DNA of 50,400 nt, taken from contig JARKQG010000043.1 of assembly GCA_029974035.1 (NCBI GenBank), forward strand, positions 1 to 50,400. Direction: 5' to 3'. Below are positions 16,048 to 23,394 of this stretch, in pieces (position 1 is the first letter of the stretch; each line of letters opens with the position of its first letter). The translations under genes and the position numbers were made by a program. Origin of the DNA: Eubacteriales bacterium. Its GTDB lineage: Bacteria > Bacillota_A > Clostridia > Christensenellales > Aristaeellaceae. The notes below the pieces were generated by a model, which saw nothing but the letters and a program-made list of their open reading frames with translations, was not told where the DNA came from and did no database searches.

Positions 16048-16075
16048 TTGACCGCCTGGCAGATTGTAGTATATC
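16048..16075 (+). promoter_or_regulatory. Possible promoter of the glycosyltransferase gene
   Basis: TTGACC (16048-16053) and TATATC (16070-16075), 16 bases apart, about 80 bases before the ATG at 16156. Confidence 0.4.
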
Positions 16076-16155
16076 ATACAATTATTCTGTTTGTTCAACA
16101 AACGGGCCAAACCGGCACGCCGATTTCAGCATACGAAAGTCGAGGGGGATTCTGG

Positions 16156-17142
16156 ATGAATACGATAGCCGTGCTCATCCCCTGCTACAACGAAGCCCTG
16201 ACGATCGGTCAGGTTGTCACGGATTATCGACGCGCGCTTCCGGAAGCCGATATTTATGTGTATGACAACAATTCGACCGACGGCACGGCCTCCGTCGCCC
16301 GCAAAGCCGGGGCGATTGTGCGTGCGGAGTTTCGGCAGGGAAAGGGCAATGTGATCCGGACGATGTTCCGGGATATCGACGCGGACTGCTACCTGATGGT
16401 CGACGGCGACGATACCTATCCCGCCACCCGCGCCCGGGAAATGGCGGACATGATCTTTTCCGGCGGGGTTGACATGGTGATCGGTGACCGGCTGAGTTCG
16501 ACATACTTTTCCGAAAACAAGCGCCGGTTTCACAGCGGCGGAAACGTGCTGGTCCGGCTGCTCATCAATCGGCTGTTTGGCAGCGGTATTTCCGACATCA
16601 TGACAGGCTCGCGCGCATTCAGCCCCCTGTTTGTCAAAACCTTTCCGATCAACTCGAACGGGTTTGAAATCGAAACCGAGATGACCATCCACGCGCTTGA
16701 CAAGTCGATGCGTATCGCCAGCATCCCGGTGGAATACCGAGATCGGCCTGCCGGCAGCCAGTCAAAGCTGAGCACCGTTTCGGACGGCATCCGCGTTTTG
16801 CTTACGCTGTTCAAGCTTTTGAAAAATTACCGGCCGCTGCTGTTCTTTTCGCTGATCGGCGCCGCCTTTGGCATCGCCTCGCTGGTTTTGCTGATCCCGG
16901 TGCTGATCGAGTACTTTGAAACCGGGCTGGTCCCCAGATTCCCGAGCCTGATTGTGTCCGTCGCCCTTGGCATCATCTGCCTTTTATCGATTTCAAGCGG
17001 CATGGTGCTGGGAAATATCGCCAGCTTTGAACGGCGCGCGTTTCAGTGGCATGCCAATATGATTTGCATGCTGTTCGCATCCGCAAACGGGCCCGGCGCG
17101 AAGTCTTCACGGGAGGGTGGACCGCTTGATGCCCGCAAATAG
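16156..17142 (+). CDS. GT2 glycosyltransferase, DPM1/GtrB-like, with C-terminal membrane segments
   Basis: A 328-aa enzyme with a cytosolic GT-A domain: VLIPCYNEA at 6-14, YDNNSTDGT near 36-44, and the metal-binding DGDD at 83-86. TGSRAFS near 152 is a typical polyprenyl-phosphate glycosyltransferase feature. Two hydrophobic segments (about 222-245 and 258-285) give the dolichyl/undecaprenyl-phosphate sugar synthase layout. Likely reaction: transfer of a sugar from an NDP donor to undecaprenyl phosphate, giving the lipid-linked donor used by membrane (GT-C) glycosyltransferases. The ATG at 16156 follows GAGGGGGA. It overlaps the next gene by 14 bases, so both are co-translated, and a GT-C-like enzyme lies nearby. 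Sugar identity is unknown. Confidence 0.88.
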   Translation: MNTIAVLIPCYNEALTIGQVVTDYRRALPEADIYVYDNNSTDGTASVARKAGAIVRAEFRQGKGNVIRTMFRDIDADCYLMVDGDDTYPATRAREMADMIFSGGVDMVIGDRLSSTYFSENKRRFHSGGNVLVRLLINRLFGSGISDIMTGSRAFSPLFVKTFPINSNGFEIETEMTIHALDKSMRIASIPVEYRDRPAGSQSKLSTVSDGIRVLLTLFKLLKNYRPLLFFSLIGAAFGIASLVLLIPVLIEYFETGLVPRFPSLIVSVALGIICLLSISSGMVLGNIASFERRAFQWHANMICMLFASANGPGAKSSREGGPLDARK

Positions 17143-19003
17143 ACCTTCCCCGCTGGCAAAATATCTCCTTATCCCCCTGGCATTGCTTTCCGGAGCGGCA
17201 ACGCGCTGGGAACCCATATTTACGGCGCCGCAGGAGCTTTCCCTCCTCATCAAAGAGACGCCTCCCCGGGAAATTGCGCTGGGTCTTACAGGGGCGCTTG
17301 CGTTTGCCGCCGTCGTCTTTGCGATGGCGTACCACGCGTTCTTTATCCGCCGCGCGCGCCTGCGGGTTTCCCTCGCGCTCTCCGGCATTCTCTTTGCGCT
17401 CACCCATCTGGTGGGCCGCAGTTACAACCACTTTGACAGCCTGTCGGGCCTGATCGGCACCCCGTTCCAGGCGGGAAGCGCCCTTTTTGCGGGCGCGGGG
17501 TTCGGGCTTTTTTACATTGCTCTCCTTACGGAAGCGTTCCTCCTCCTCCAAAAGAGTGCGGCGCTTCCGCAAAAAGCCGCTTGCGCGTTCTCCGATTCCT
17601 GGCTCGGCCGGGCTACCTGGGCTCCTATGACGGTCATCTTCCTTGGCTGGCTCCCATATCTGATCGCATTTTATCCCGGTTCAATGGAGTGGGATTATCT
17701 TGTGCAAATCGGGGTTTATGACGGTATCTACCTGCGTTCGAACGCGCACCCGTATCTCGTCACACTGCTTATGGGGGGGCAACTGGAATTTGGCCGCCAG
17801 CTGGGTTCTGACAACCTGGGCGCGTTTTTGTATATCCTCTTGCAGAGCCTGATGCTTTCCTTCGCGTTTGCCCGCACCGTGCGCCTGGCCGCGAAGTGGG
17901 GGCTAAGCAAGGCGTGGGGCCGCACGCTCACCGCGTTCTACGCATTTTTCCCCCTTTGGGGCTTTTTTGCGCAGTTTGGCATTAAAGACGTCCTTTACAC
18001 GGGGCTTGCCACCCTGTTTGTCTCTCTGATCTGGCAGTATGTGCTTTACGGCGAAGCCTTCCGAAAAAATCCCTTGTATCTGGCCCTTCTGTTCATTGTC
18101 AGCATTCTTGTCGCGCTCACGCGGAATAACGGGATTATCCTGGTTTTCCCCACGCTTCTCTTTCTCGCACTGCTCAAGGGAAAACGGTCCGCCAAAGCCG
18201 GCGCGGCGGGAACCGCTCTTGCGGTATTGGGCGCCTACATTTTCTGGCTTGGCGCGGCGCTGCCTGCGATGGGCGTTGTCGCGGGCAGCCCGGGCGAAGC
18301 ATTGTCCATCCCCTTTCAGCAAACAGCGCGCTGCCTGCGCGACCATCCAAAAGACGTTACGCCGCAGGAAGCCCAGGCGATTTCCGAACTGCTCGACTAT
18401 GAAAACCTGGGGGCTCTCTACATGTCCGCCCGGTCCGATTCGGTCAAGGCAACGCTCAACCCCAGCGCCACACCCGCGCAGTGGCGCGCCTATTTTTCCG
18501 CATGGGGCTCGATGCTGCTCCGGCATCCGCGCACATACCTTGAATCCTTTCTGAGCAACAGCTACGCGTACTATTCGACGGACGCCGTACTTCCGTACCT
18601 GCCGCTGTGCGAGTTCAACACGGCCCCTGAAAAGAATCCTGTCGTCTATTTGGGAAATGTTGATCTGAACCAGATTGAATCGTTGTCCGGCATGCGCGAG
18701 GTTCTGAAACGGCTGTACCAGGCGATTAAAAGGACACCGCTGCTCTCCCTGCTTATCAATCAGGGCTTTTATTCGCTTGCAACGTTTTCATTGGCTGTTT
18801 TGCTGTACAATCTGAAACGGCGCGATCTGGTGATCGGGCTGCTGCCTGCGCTGATGGTAATTATGCCCTGCGTCGCTTCTCCAGTAAACGGCATGATGCG
18901 CTATTCTCTGCCCGTTATGGCGTTTTTCCCCGTTTCGGTTTGTGCGATCCGTGCCGGGATGGCACCCTCGCGCGCCCCGTTGCCTCCTTGCGGGAATTTA
19001 TGA
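17129..19003 (+). CDS. DUF6020-type polytopic membrane protein (putative glycosyltransferase)
   Basis: A 624-aa protein with a dozen or so hydrophobic segments. FYPGSMEWDYLVQIG (about 181-195) and the following SNAHPYLVTLLMG loop match the PGTMxxDS...NHHP signature I associate with DUF6020, a family suspected of lipid-linked sugar transfer; RNNGIILVFP near 335 is another conserved block. An extracytoplasmic loop of about 150 residues precedes the last segments. The ATG at 17129 has GGGAGG eight to ten bases upstream and overlaps the preceding GT2, which could supply its polyprenyl-phosphate donor. The function is not established for the family; glycosylation of a surface molecule is inference from the context. 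Confidence 0.7.
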   Translation: MPANRPSPLAKYLLIPLALLSGAATRWEPIFTAPQELSLLIKETPPREIALGLTGALAFAAVVFAMAYHAFFIRRARLRVSLALSGILFALTHLVGRSYNHFDSLSGLIGTPFQAGSALFAGAGFGLFYIALLTEAFLLLQKSAALPQKAACAFSDSWLGRATWAPMTVIFLGWLPYLIAFYPGSMEWDYLVQIGVYDGIYLRSNAHPYLVTLLMGGQLEFGRQLGSDNLGAFLYILLQSLMLSFAFARTVRLAAKWGLSKAWGRTLTAFYAFFPLWGFFAQFGIKDVLYTGLATLFVSLIWQYVLYGEAFRKNPLYLALLFIVSILVALTRNNGIILVFPTLLFLALLKGKRSAKAGAAGTALAVLGAYIFWLGAALPAMGVVAGSPGEALSIPFQQTARCLRDHPKDVTPQEAQAISELLDYENLGALYMSARSDSVKATLNPSATPAQWRAYFSAWGSMLLRHPRTYLESFLSNSYAYYSTDAVLPYLPLCEFNTAPEKNPVVYLGNVDLNQIESLSGMREVLKRLYQAIKRTPLLSLLINQGFYSLATFSLAVLLYNLKRRDLVIGLLPALMVIMPCVASPVNGMMRYSLPVMAFFPVSVCAIRAGMAPSRAPLPPCGNL

Positions 19004-19070
19004 AATTATAACTTTAGTACCCCTATTTCCTCTGCAAGTCTTGTTTGATATAAAATACTGTTTTTTTCGC

Positions 19071-19099
19071 TTGACTGATAACAGAATTTGGATTACAAT
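19071..19099 (+). promoter_or_regulatory. Promoter of the collagen-like gene
   Basis: TTGACT (19071-19076), 17 bases, TACAAT (19094-19099), close to consensus and 33 bases before the ATG. It gives the collagen-like gene its own transcript, separate from the glycosyltransferase genes upstream. Confidence 0.75.
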
Positions 19100-19131
19100 A
19101 GCCACAATTAATGGAGAAGGGAGGATGTGAT

Positions 19132-19911
19132 ATGAAACGCTTGACGGTGCTCAGTTTGAGTCTTGCTCTTTCCATGCTTCTCATCATTCCCGCTTTTGCG
19201 GAAGAGGCGCAATTCGAAATTTCTCCGGAACGTCTTGCCGCCATGCAGCAGATCGCCGACGAGTTGTCGACGAAAGGATTCGGAACAATTTTTGAAGTTC
19301 GCTCCTATGTCGATGAGAGCAATGGGGAGCAGTTGTTCTACGCCGTGTTTACGCCGGATACCATCGTAGGACCGACCGGGCCTCAGGGCAAAGCTGGACC
19401 CACCGGACCCACAGGAGCCACAGGAGCCACCGGAGCTACCGGAGCCACAGGAGCCACAGGACCTATGGGCCCCACCGGAGCCACAGGGCCTATGGGCCCC
19501 ACCGGACCCACAGGAATCACAGGACCCATGGGACCCACCGGTCCCGCCGGACCTGTCGGAGCCGAAGGACCCACCGGACCCACCGGACCCGCCGGAGCCG
19601 AAGGACTCGCCGGACCCACCGGACCCACCGGACCCGCCGGACCTGTCGGAGCCGAAGGACCCACCGGACCCACCGGACCTGTCGGAGCCGAAGGATTCGC
19701 CGGACCCACCGGACCCACCGGTCCCGCCGGAGCCGAAGGGCTCGCCGGAGTCACCGGACCCACCGGTCCCCAGGGACCTGTCGGAGCCGAAGGACCCACC
19801 GGACCCACCGGTCCCACCGGACCCACCGGTCCCACCGGACCCACCGGTCCCACCGGACCCACCGGACCCACCGGTCCCCAGGGCGAGACCGGGGCCCCCG
19901 GCCCCGCCTGA
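19132..19911 (+). CDS. Secreted collagen-like protein (60 Gly-X-Y triplets)
   Basis: 259 aa: Sec signal peptide 1-23 (AFA-EE), a short globular N-terminal domain 24-79, then an uninterrupted collagen-like region from Gly80 to the last residue, exactly 60 Gly-X-Y triplets. GPT dominates (including nine in a row near the end), with GAT, GPA, GAE and GPM. Thr in the Y position is a known glycosylation site in bacterial collagens such as BclA of Bacillus. Unlike BclA there is no C-terminal trimerisation domain, and no LPXTG, lipobox or membrane anchor is present, so how it trimerises or is held is unclear; residues 24-79 are the only candidate. ATG at 19132 follows AAGGGAGG. Glycosyltransferase genes lie on both sides. 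A strong terminator follows. Confidence 0.9.
   Translation: MKRLTVLSLSLALSMLLIIPAFAEEAQFEISPERLAAMQQIADELSTKGFGTIFEVRSYVDESNGEQLFYAVFTPDTIVGPTGPQGKAGPTGPTGATGATGATGATGATGPMGPTGATGPMGPTGPTGITGPMGPTGPAGPVGAEGPTGPTGPAGAEGLAGPTGPTGPAGPVGAEGPTGPTGPVGAEGFAGPTGPTGPAGAEGLAGVTGPTGPQGPVGAEGPTGPTGPTGPTGPTGPTGPTGPTGPTGPQGETGAPGPA
19369..19908 (+). repeat. Collagen-coding tandem repeats
   Basis: Nine-base Gly-X-Y codon units in 60 copies. The 3' part (about 19797-19873) is a nearly perfect alternation of ACCGGACCC and ACCGGTCCC, i.e. an 18-bp tandem repeat likely to change copy number by slippage while keeping frame. Confidence 0.9.
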
Positions 19912-20037
19912 TAAACCGGAACCCCCGGGCCTATCAGGCCTTCACCCGCGGATGGCTGACGGGTTATCGTCCAATATCGAATTGGGCCCGCGTGGTTGCG
20001 CGAATCATCGCCCATGCGGGAGTCCGTCGAACAGCAA

Positions 20038-20076
20038 AGAATGCTGGCTCATTTCGCAACGAGCCAGCATTCTTTC
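20038..20076 (+). terminator. Strong terminator after the collagen-like gene
   Basis: A 13-bp perfect stem, AGAATGCTGGCTC / GAGCCAGCATTCT, with a ten-base loop, followed by TTC. It isolates the collagen-like gene from the membrane glycosyltransferase downstream. Confidence 0.8.
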
Positions 20077-20152
20077 AGGCATCATTTGCGGGGCTTGCCG
20101 GACCGCTGGCGCAAAAACTTTAATCCTTTACAAACGAGAGGATGAACAGCGA

Positions 20153-22291
20153 ATGAATGAAAATGCGTATCCGCGGATAGAAGAAACCCCGGCAAGCGGA
20201 AGTGCCGCATGGTCCGCCGCCAAGGCGCAGATCCTTCGCCGTCCCTATCTTTTTCCGCTGATGGTTTATGCGCTGTCCGTTCTGATCCGCATTCCGCTGG
20301 TATTTTCGGCGGGAGAACTGCCCTTCATCTTCAATGATGAAATGCGGTACATGCACATCGCGAAATCCCTGCTCTCCCAGCAGGTGCTCATACGAAACCA
20401 GCCCGTTGTATACCGCTACATCCTGTACCCGCTGCTCCTTTCCCCGCTTTACCTGCTGCCCGAAGGAATCAACGTTTTTCGGACAATGCAGATTGTGAAC
20501 GTTTTTTTGATGCACTCCATGATCTTCCCGATCTATGCCGCCGGCGTAAAAGTCACGCGGGACAGGCGCAGCGCGCTTTTGATCGCGATTCTGTCCCTCC
20601 TCCTTCCCGATACGGTGCTGACCAAAAATATCATGACCGAAAGTCTTACATACCCTATGGTATTTCTGACTTTCTTGTTTCTTATCGAAATGGTTGAAAA
20701 CCCGGAGAAGACGCTGTACTGGATCCGGAGCGGAGTCTTCTGTTTTCTCCTTTATGCGATAAAGCCGGTTTACGCGCTATTGGGCGCGGCATGTTTCTTT
20801 TCCGTGGGCCTGTACGCGCTCCTTGGAAAGGACCGGCGCATGCTTGGAAAGCTGATCTGGTTTGCGGGCGCCATCGCCGTTTGCCTCCTTTTGTTCCTGG
20901 GCCTCCTGAAAGCGCTGAATATGGATCCGCTCGGAAAAACCCATTATGACGCGCAAACACAGTCGTTTACCCTTGACCATCTCCTTTTGACGCTCAAGGG
21001 CATGCTGATCTACACACACTACCACCTGATCGCATTTTTTGTCTTGCCGCCCATTGTGCTTATATCGATATGGCGCAAAGCGGAAACAAAAGAGCGGATG
21101 CTGGTGCTGACGATCCTTCTCTCGCTCGTGCTGTTCTGGCTGTGCACTGTGTATGTAATCTACGTGGACGAAGTGGTTTCAAACGGCCCGCCCCTGCGCG
21201 TGCACGTGCGCTACACGGCGGTATTCTTCCCCATCATGCTGATGTATCTGTTTTCAGCGTCCGCAAAAAATCTGGATATCCGCAAGGCGGGCATCGCCTG
21301 CCTCGCATTTTTGGCGGTCGGTCTGGCATATTATGACACCTCGGCGTTTGAATCTGCGCGCGTCTACGCGGTTGATTCAATGATGCTCTCCCTGCTCCAT
21401 CTGAAATCGGGCGCGTGGAACGGGATAGAGATGTACCTTCCCGCACTTCTCGCCGTTCTCCTGCCCATCAGCGCTTTGGCCGTTTCAAAAGGATACGTAA
21501 AGCGGATTCGCGCCGCGATGATCGCCGTCATCATCGCCGGACTCTGCCTGAACCAATATGCCTCGTATGCGCGCGACAGCAATTCCTACCAGGACGGATA
21601 CTTGGACGACGCCAAGGAAATGGTCCTGGCGACGGGCAAGGACGCCTGGATGGTTTGTCCGTCGGGTCAGGAGGAGTGGGCCAAATCGGTCGCGATTGAC
21701 ATTCAATCCCGCTGCGAAATCCCCGTCGTCACGTTTGAATCGCTTTTAGCCCAGACGCGCGCCGACGGCTCAATCGATGAAGTGCTCCCCTCTCCCATGG
21801 GGACATATGTAAATTCCGTTCCGACGTATTCCTATCCGTTGGGAAAATACATGATCTTTGACACCAGTCTGCTTGCATACACGGCCGTTTACAATTCCGC
21901 GCAGGGAATTTATTCATCCGATCAGCTCTATGCTTACATTCCGGTGTCTTCCGGACAACCCTGGCTTCACAGCCTGGTCTATGGTCTTAACGAAGGCTGG
22001 GTGCAGGAAGGCAGCCGCTTTCTCCTCTATGATTCGGCGCTCGTATCCGGCGGAAGGATCAGGCTCTATCTGAAAGTGCGCGCGGGCGTGCCCGCCGCCA
22101 CGCTGACATTGTACACCCAGGATGGGCAGACCTTCTCCTTTACGCCGGGAAATTCCCTGACCTGGGTTGAAGCGGAATTCGATACGGCCGCGGGCGGCCC
22201 GTTTGCGGTCTACATGCAGTCCTCGGAGGGAAATATTTACGTGGATACCTATCAGGTCGCCGATGCCGCGGAAGCCGCGGCCGCGGGCTGA
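20153..22291 (+). CDS. GT-C-like integral membrane glycosyltransferase (PMT/ArnT-like)
   Basis: A 712-aa polytopic protein. FIFNDEMRY at 58-66, in the first extracytoplasmic loop, matches the acidic DExxY motif of PMT/ArnT-type GT-C enzymes that use polyprenyl-phosphate sugars. About 12 hydrophobic segments run to residue 480. The C-terminal ~230 residues are extracytoplasmic and beta-rich (SGGRIRLYLKVRAG, then LTLYTQDGQTFSFTPG), perhaps substrate- or sugar-binding. I chose the ATG at 20153, since GAGAGG lies just upstream; the frame stays open to 19952 but crosses the terminator. Likely function: O-glycosylation of a secreted protein or cell-wall polymer. The Thr-rich collagen-like protein next door is the obvious candidate target, by inference only. 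No clear promoter is seen between the terminator and the start. Confidence 0.78.
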   Translation: MNENAYPRIEETPASGSAAWSAAKAQILRRPYLFPLMVYALSVLIRIPLVFSAGELPFIFNDEMRYMHIAKSLLSQQVLIRNQPVVYRYILYPLLLSPLYLLPEGINVFRTMQIVNVFLMHSMIFPIYAAGVKVTRDRRSALLIAILSLLLPDTVLTKNIMTESLTYPMVFLTFLFLIEMVENPEKTLYWIRSGVFCFLLYAIKPVYALLGAACFFSVGLYALLGKDRRMLGKLIWFAGAIAVCLLLFLGLLKALNMDPLGKTHYDAQTQSFTLDHLLLTLKGMLIYTHYHLIAFFVLPPIVLISIWRKAETKERMLVLTILLSLVLFWLCTVYVIYVDEVVSNGPPLRVHVRYTAVFFPIMLMYLFSASAKNLDIRKAGIACLAFLAVGLAYYDTSAFESARVYAVDSMMLSLLHLKSGAWNGIEMYLPALLAVLLPISALAVSKGYVKRIRAAMIAVIIAGLCLNQYASYARDSNSYQDGYLDDAKEMVLATGKDAWMVCPSGQEEWAKSVAIDIQSRCEIPVVTFESLLAQTRADGSIDEVLPSPMGTYVNSVPTYSYPLGKYMIFDTSLLAYTAVYNSAQGIYSSDQLYAYIPVSSGQPWLHSLVYGLNEGWVQEGSRFLLYDSALVSGGRIRLYLKVRAGVPAATLTLYTQDGQTFSFTPGNSLTWVEAEFDTAAGGPFAVYMQSSEGNIYVDTYQVADAAEAAAAG

Positions 22292-22687
22292 GCGCGGAGC
22301 CGTACGGAGGGCGCCGAGCCCGCCGATAAGCCTGCCAACAAAAAGTCAGGCCCTGAGGAAAGCGTGGTACAAAAGGCGGCCACCGGCGTGCGAATGCCAA
22401 GCGCCGGGAAGTGGCGCGCGGCGCGGGCAGGGGGCTTGCCTTCAAGGGGCACGCAATAAATGCCCCGGCGCCATCTCTATGGGCGGCGGCTGGCCCTTTA
22501 CCCAAAACAAAACGGATACACTAAGCTCAAAATCAAGCACGACGGAAGCATCGCTGAAATACATCCCTCCGTTTGCAGGATTCTCTTCCTTATATAAAGA
22601 ATATATTTATTGGATATAATGGTGTGCGGCGGTCAGCGCGGGAAATAGAAACTGAAAAAACGGGGGGCGCGGAACGGGGGTGGCGGG
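22292..22687. other. Intergenic region with hairpins and tetR promoter
   Basis: Nearly 400 bases without a gene. The first 200 are GC-rich with short inverted repeats (GGCGCC-type) and a CAAAAAGTC element near 22341, like the spacers at 13.4 and 16.0 kb. The last 70 are AT-rich, with TATAAT at 22615-22620 as a probable -10 for the TetR gene; its -35 is weak. Confidence 0.5.
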
Positions 22688-23251
22688 ATGTCGCAGATCA
22701 CAAAACGGGCCATAGAGGCTTCTCTCAAGAACCTCTTGCGGCAAAAGCCGCTGGACAAGATCACGATTGCCGACATCACCGAGGATTGCGGCGTCAACCG
22801 CATGACATTTTACTACCACTTTAAAGATATCTACGATCTGATTGAGTGGTCGTGTGTGGAGGATGCCGCCCGCGCGCTGGAAGGCAAAAAGACATACGAT
22901 ACCTGGCAGCAGGGTTTTATGCAGATTTTTGAAGCGGTGCTTGAAAACAAGCCGTTCATCTCGAGCGTATATCGCTCGATCAGCCGGGAGCATGTCGAAA
23001 ACTATCTCTATAAGCTGACATACAATCTGCTCATTGGCGTAGTCAACGAAAAGGCTGTCGGAGTAAACGTGCGCGACGATGATAAGCATTTTATCGCTGA
23101 TTTTTATAAGTTTGGTTTTGTCGGGCTGGTGCTGGACTGGATCAAGAGCGATATGAAGGAAGACCCCCGCCAAATCGTCAACCGCCTGGGGACGCTGACG
23201 CACGGGAGTATTTCTCGGGCGCTGGAGGCATTCCGCACAGACCCGCATTGA
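22688..23251 (+). CDS. TetR/AcrR-family transcriptional regulator
   Basis: 187 aa with an N-terminal TetR helix-turn-helix (about 6-52): IADITEDCGVNRMTFYYHF is the canonical recognition helix region. The C-terminal ligand/dimer domain is of the clostridial TetR type often next to lipid or DhaK-like genes. It is co-directional with oleate hydratase, 143 bases ahead of it. The spacer holds an inverted repeat (TGATTAA-ATA-TTAATCA at about 23296-23312) that could be its operator. I infer it senses a long-chain fatty acid and controls the hydratase; it may also regulate itself. The ribosome site before the ATG is weak (GGGGTGGCGGG). Confidence 0.85.
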   Translation: MSQITKRAIEASLKNLLRQKPLDKITIADITEDCGVNRMTFYYHFKDIYDLIEWSCVEDAARALEGKKTYDTWQQGFMQIFEAVLENKPFISSVYRSISREHVENYLYKLTYNLLIGVVNEKAVGVNVRDDDKHFIADFYKFGFVGLVLDWIKSDMKEDPRQIVNRLGTLTHGSISRALEAFRTDPH

Positions 23252-23285
23252 TCCTTCGCACGGAGATGATTCATTTCTTATCAAT

Positions 23286-23322
23286 CCTGGAGCTTTGATT
23301 AAATATTAATCAGCGCTCCAGG
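23286..23322 (+). terminator. Nested inverted repeat: tetR terminator or TetR operator
   Basis: Outer arms CCTGGAGC/GCTCCAGG enclose inner arms TGATTAA/TTAATCA. The T-rich run after it (TTTGTTTATT) suits a terminator for tetR. The inner AT-rich palindrome, just upstream of the -35 of the next promoter, equally suits a TetR operator. Both may be true. Confidence 0.6.
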
Positions 23323-23330
23323 TTTGTTTA

Positions 23331-23359
23331 TTGTCTGAAATATGCGCCGTTGATAGAAT
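23331..23359 (+). promoter_or_regulatory. Promoter of oleate hydratase
   Basis: TTGTCT (23331-23336), 17 bases, TAGAAT (23354-23359), 35 bases before the ATG at 23395. Confidence 0.6.
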
Positions 23360-23394
23360 ACAGGCAGACCAAATCATGAATGGAGGCTATGAAC

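Larger units (their letters stand above)
15603..16155. other. Highly structured intergenic region
   Basis: About 550 bases without a gene but with many inverted repeats. CGGGGGCGC/GCGCCCCCG is at 15621-15657, CCGCGACTTTC/GAAAGTTGCGG at 15671-15694, and a terminator at 15807-15827. Three adjacent stem-loops follow: GCACACC/GGTGTGC enclosing GAAATCCC/GGGATTTC (15850-15887), TTGGTCCATC/GATGGGCCAA (15904-15935), and CCCGGCG/CGCCGGG (15943-15963). A promoter for the next glycosyltransferase lies at 16048-16075. The stem-loop run could be a non-coding RNA or a mobile intergenic repeat; I recognise no known family. Confidence 0.55.

Noticed and set aside
19369..19908. Possible CRISPR-like repeat array
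   Set aside because: The repeats are contiguous 9- and 18-bp codon units without spacers, and encode Gly-X-Y triplets.
19383..20015. Minus-strand collagen-like (Gly-Pro-Val) open frame opposite the collagen gene
   Set aside because: Repeats of GGxCCx codons read as Gly-Pro on the other strand too; it has no signal peptide and crosses the terminator.
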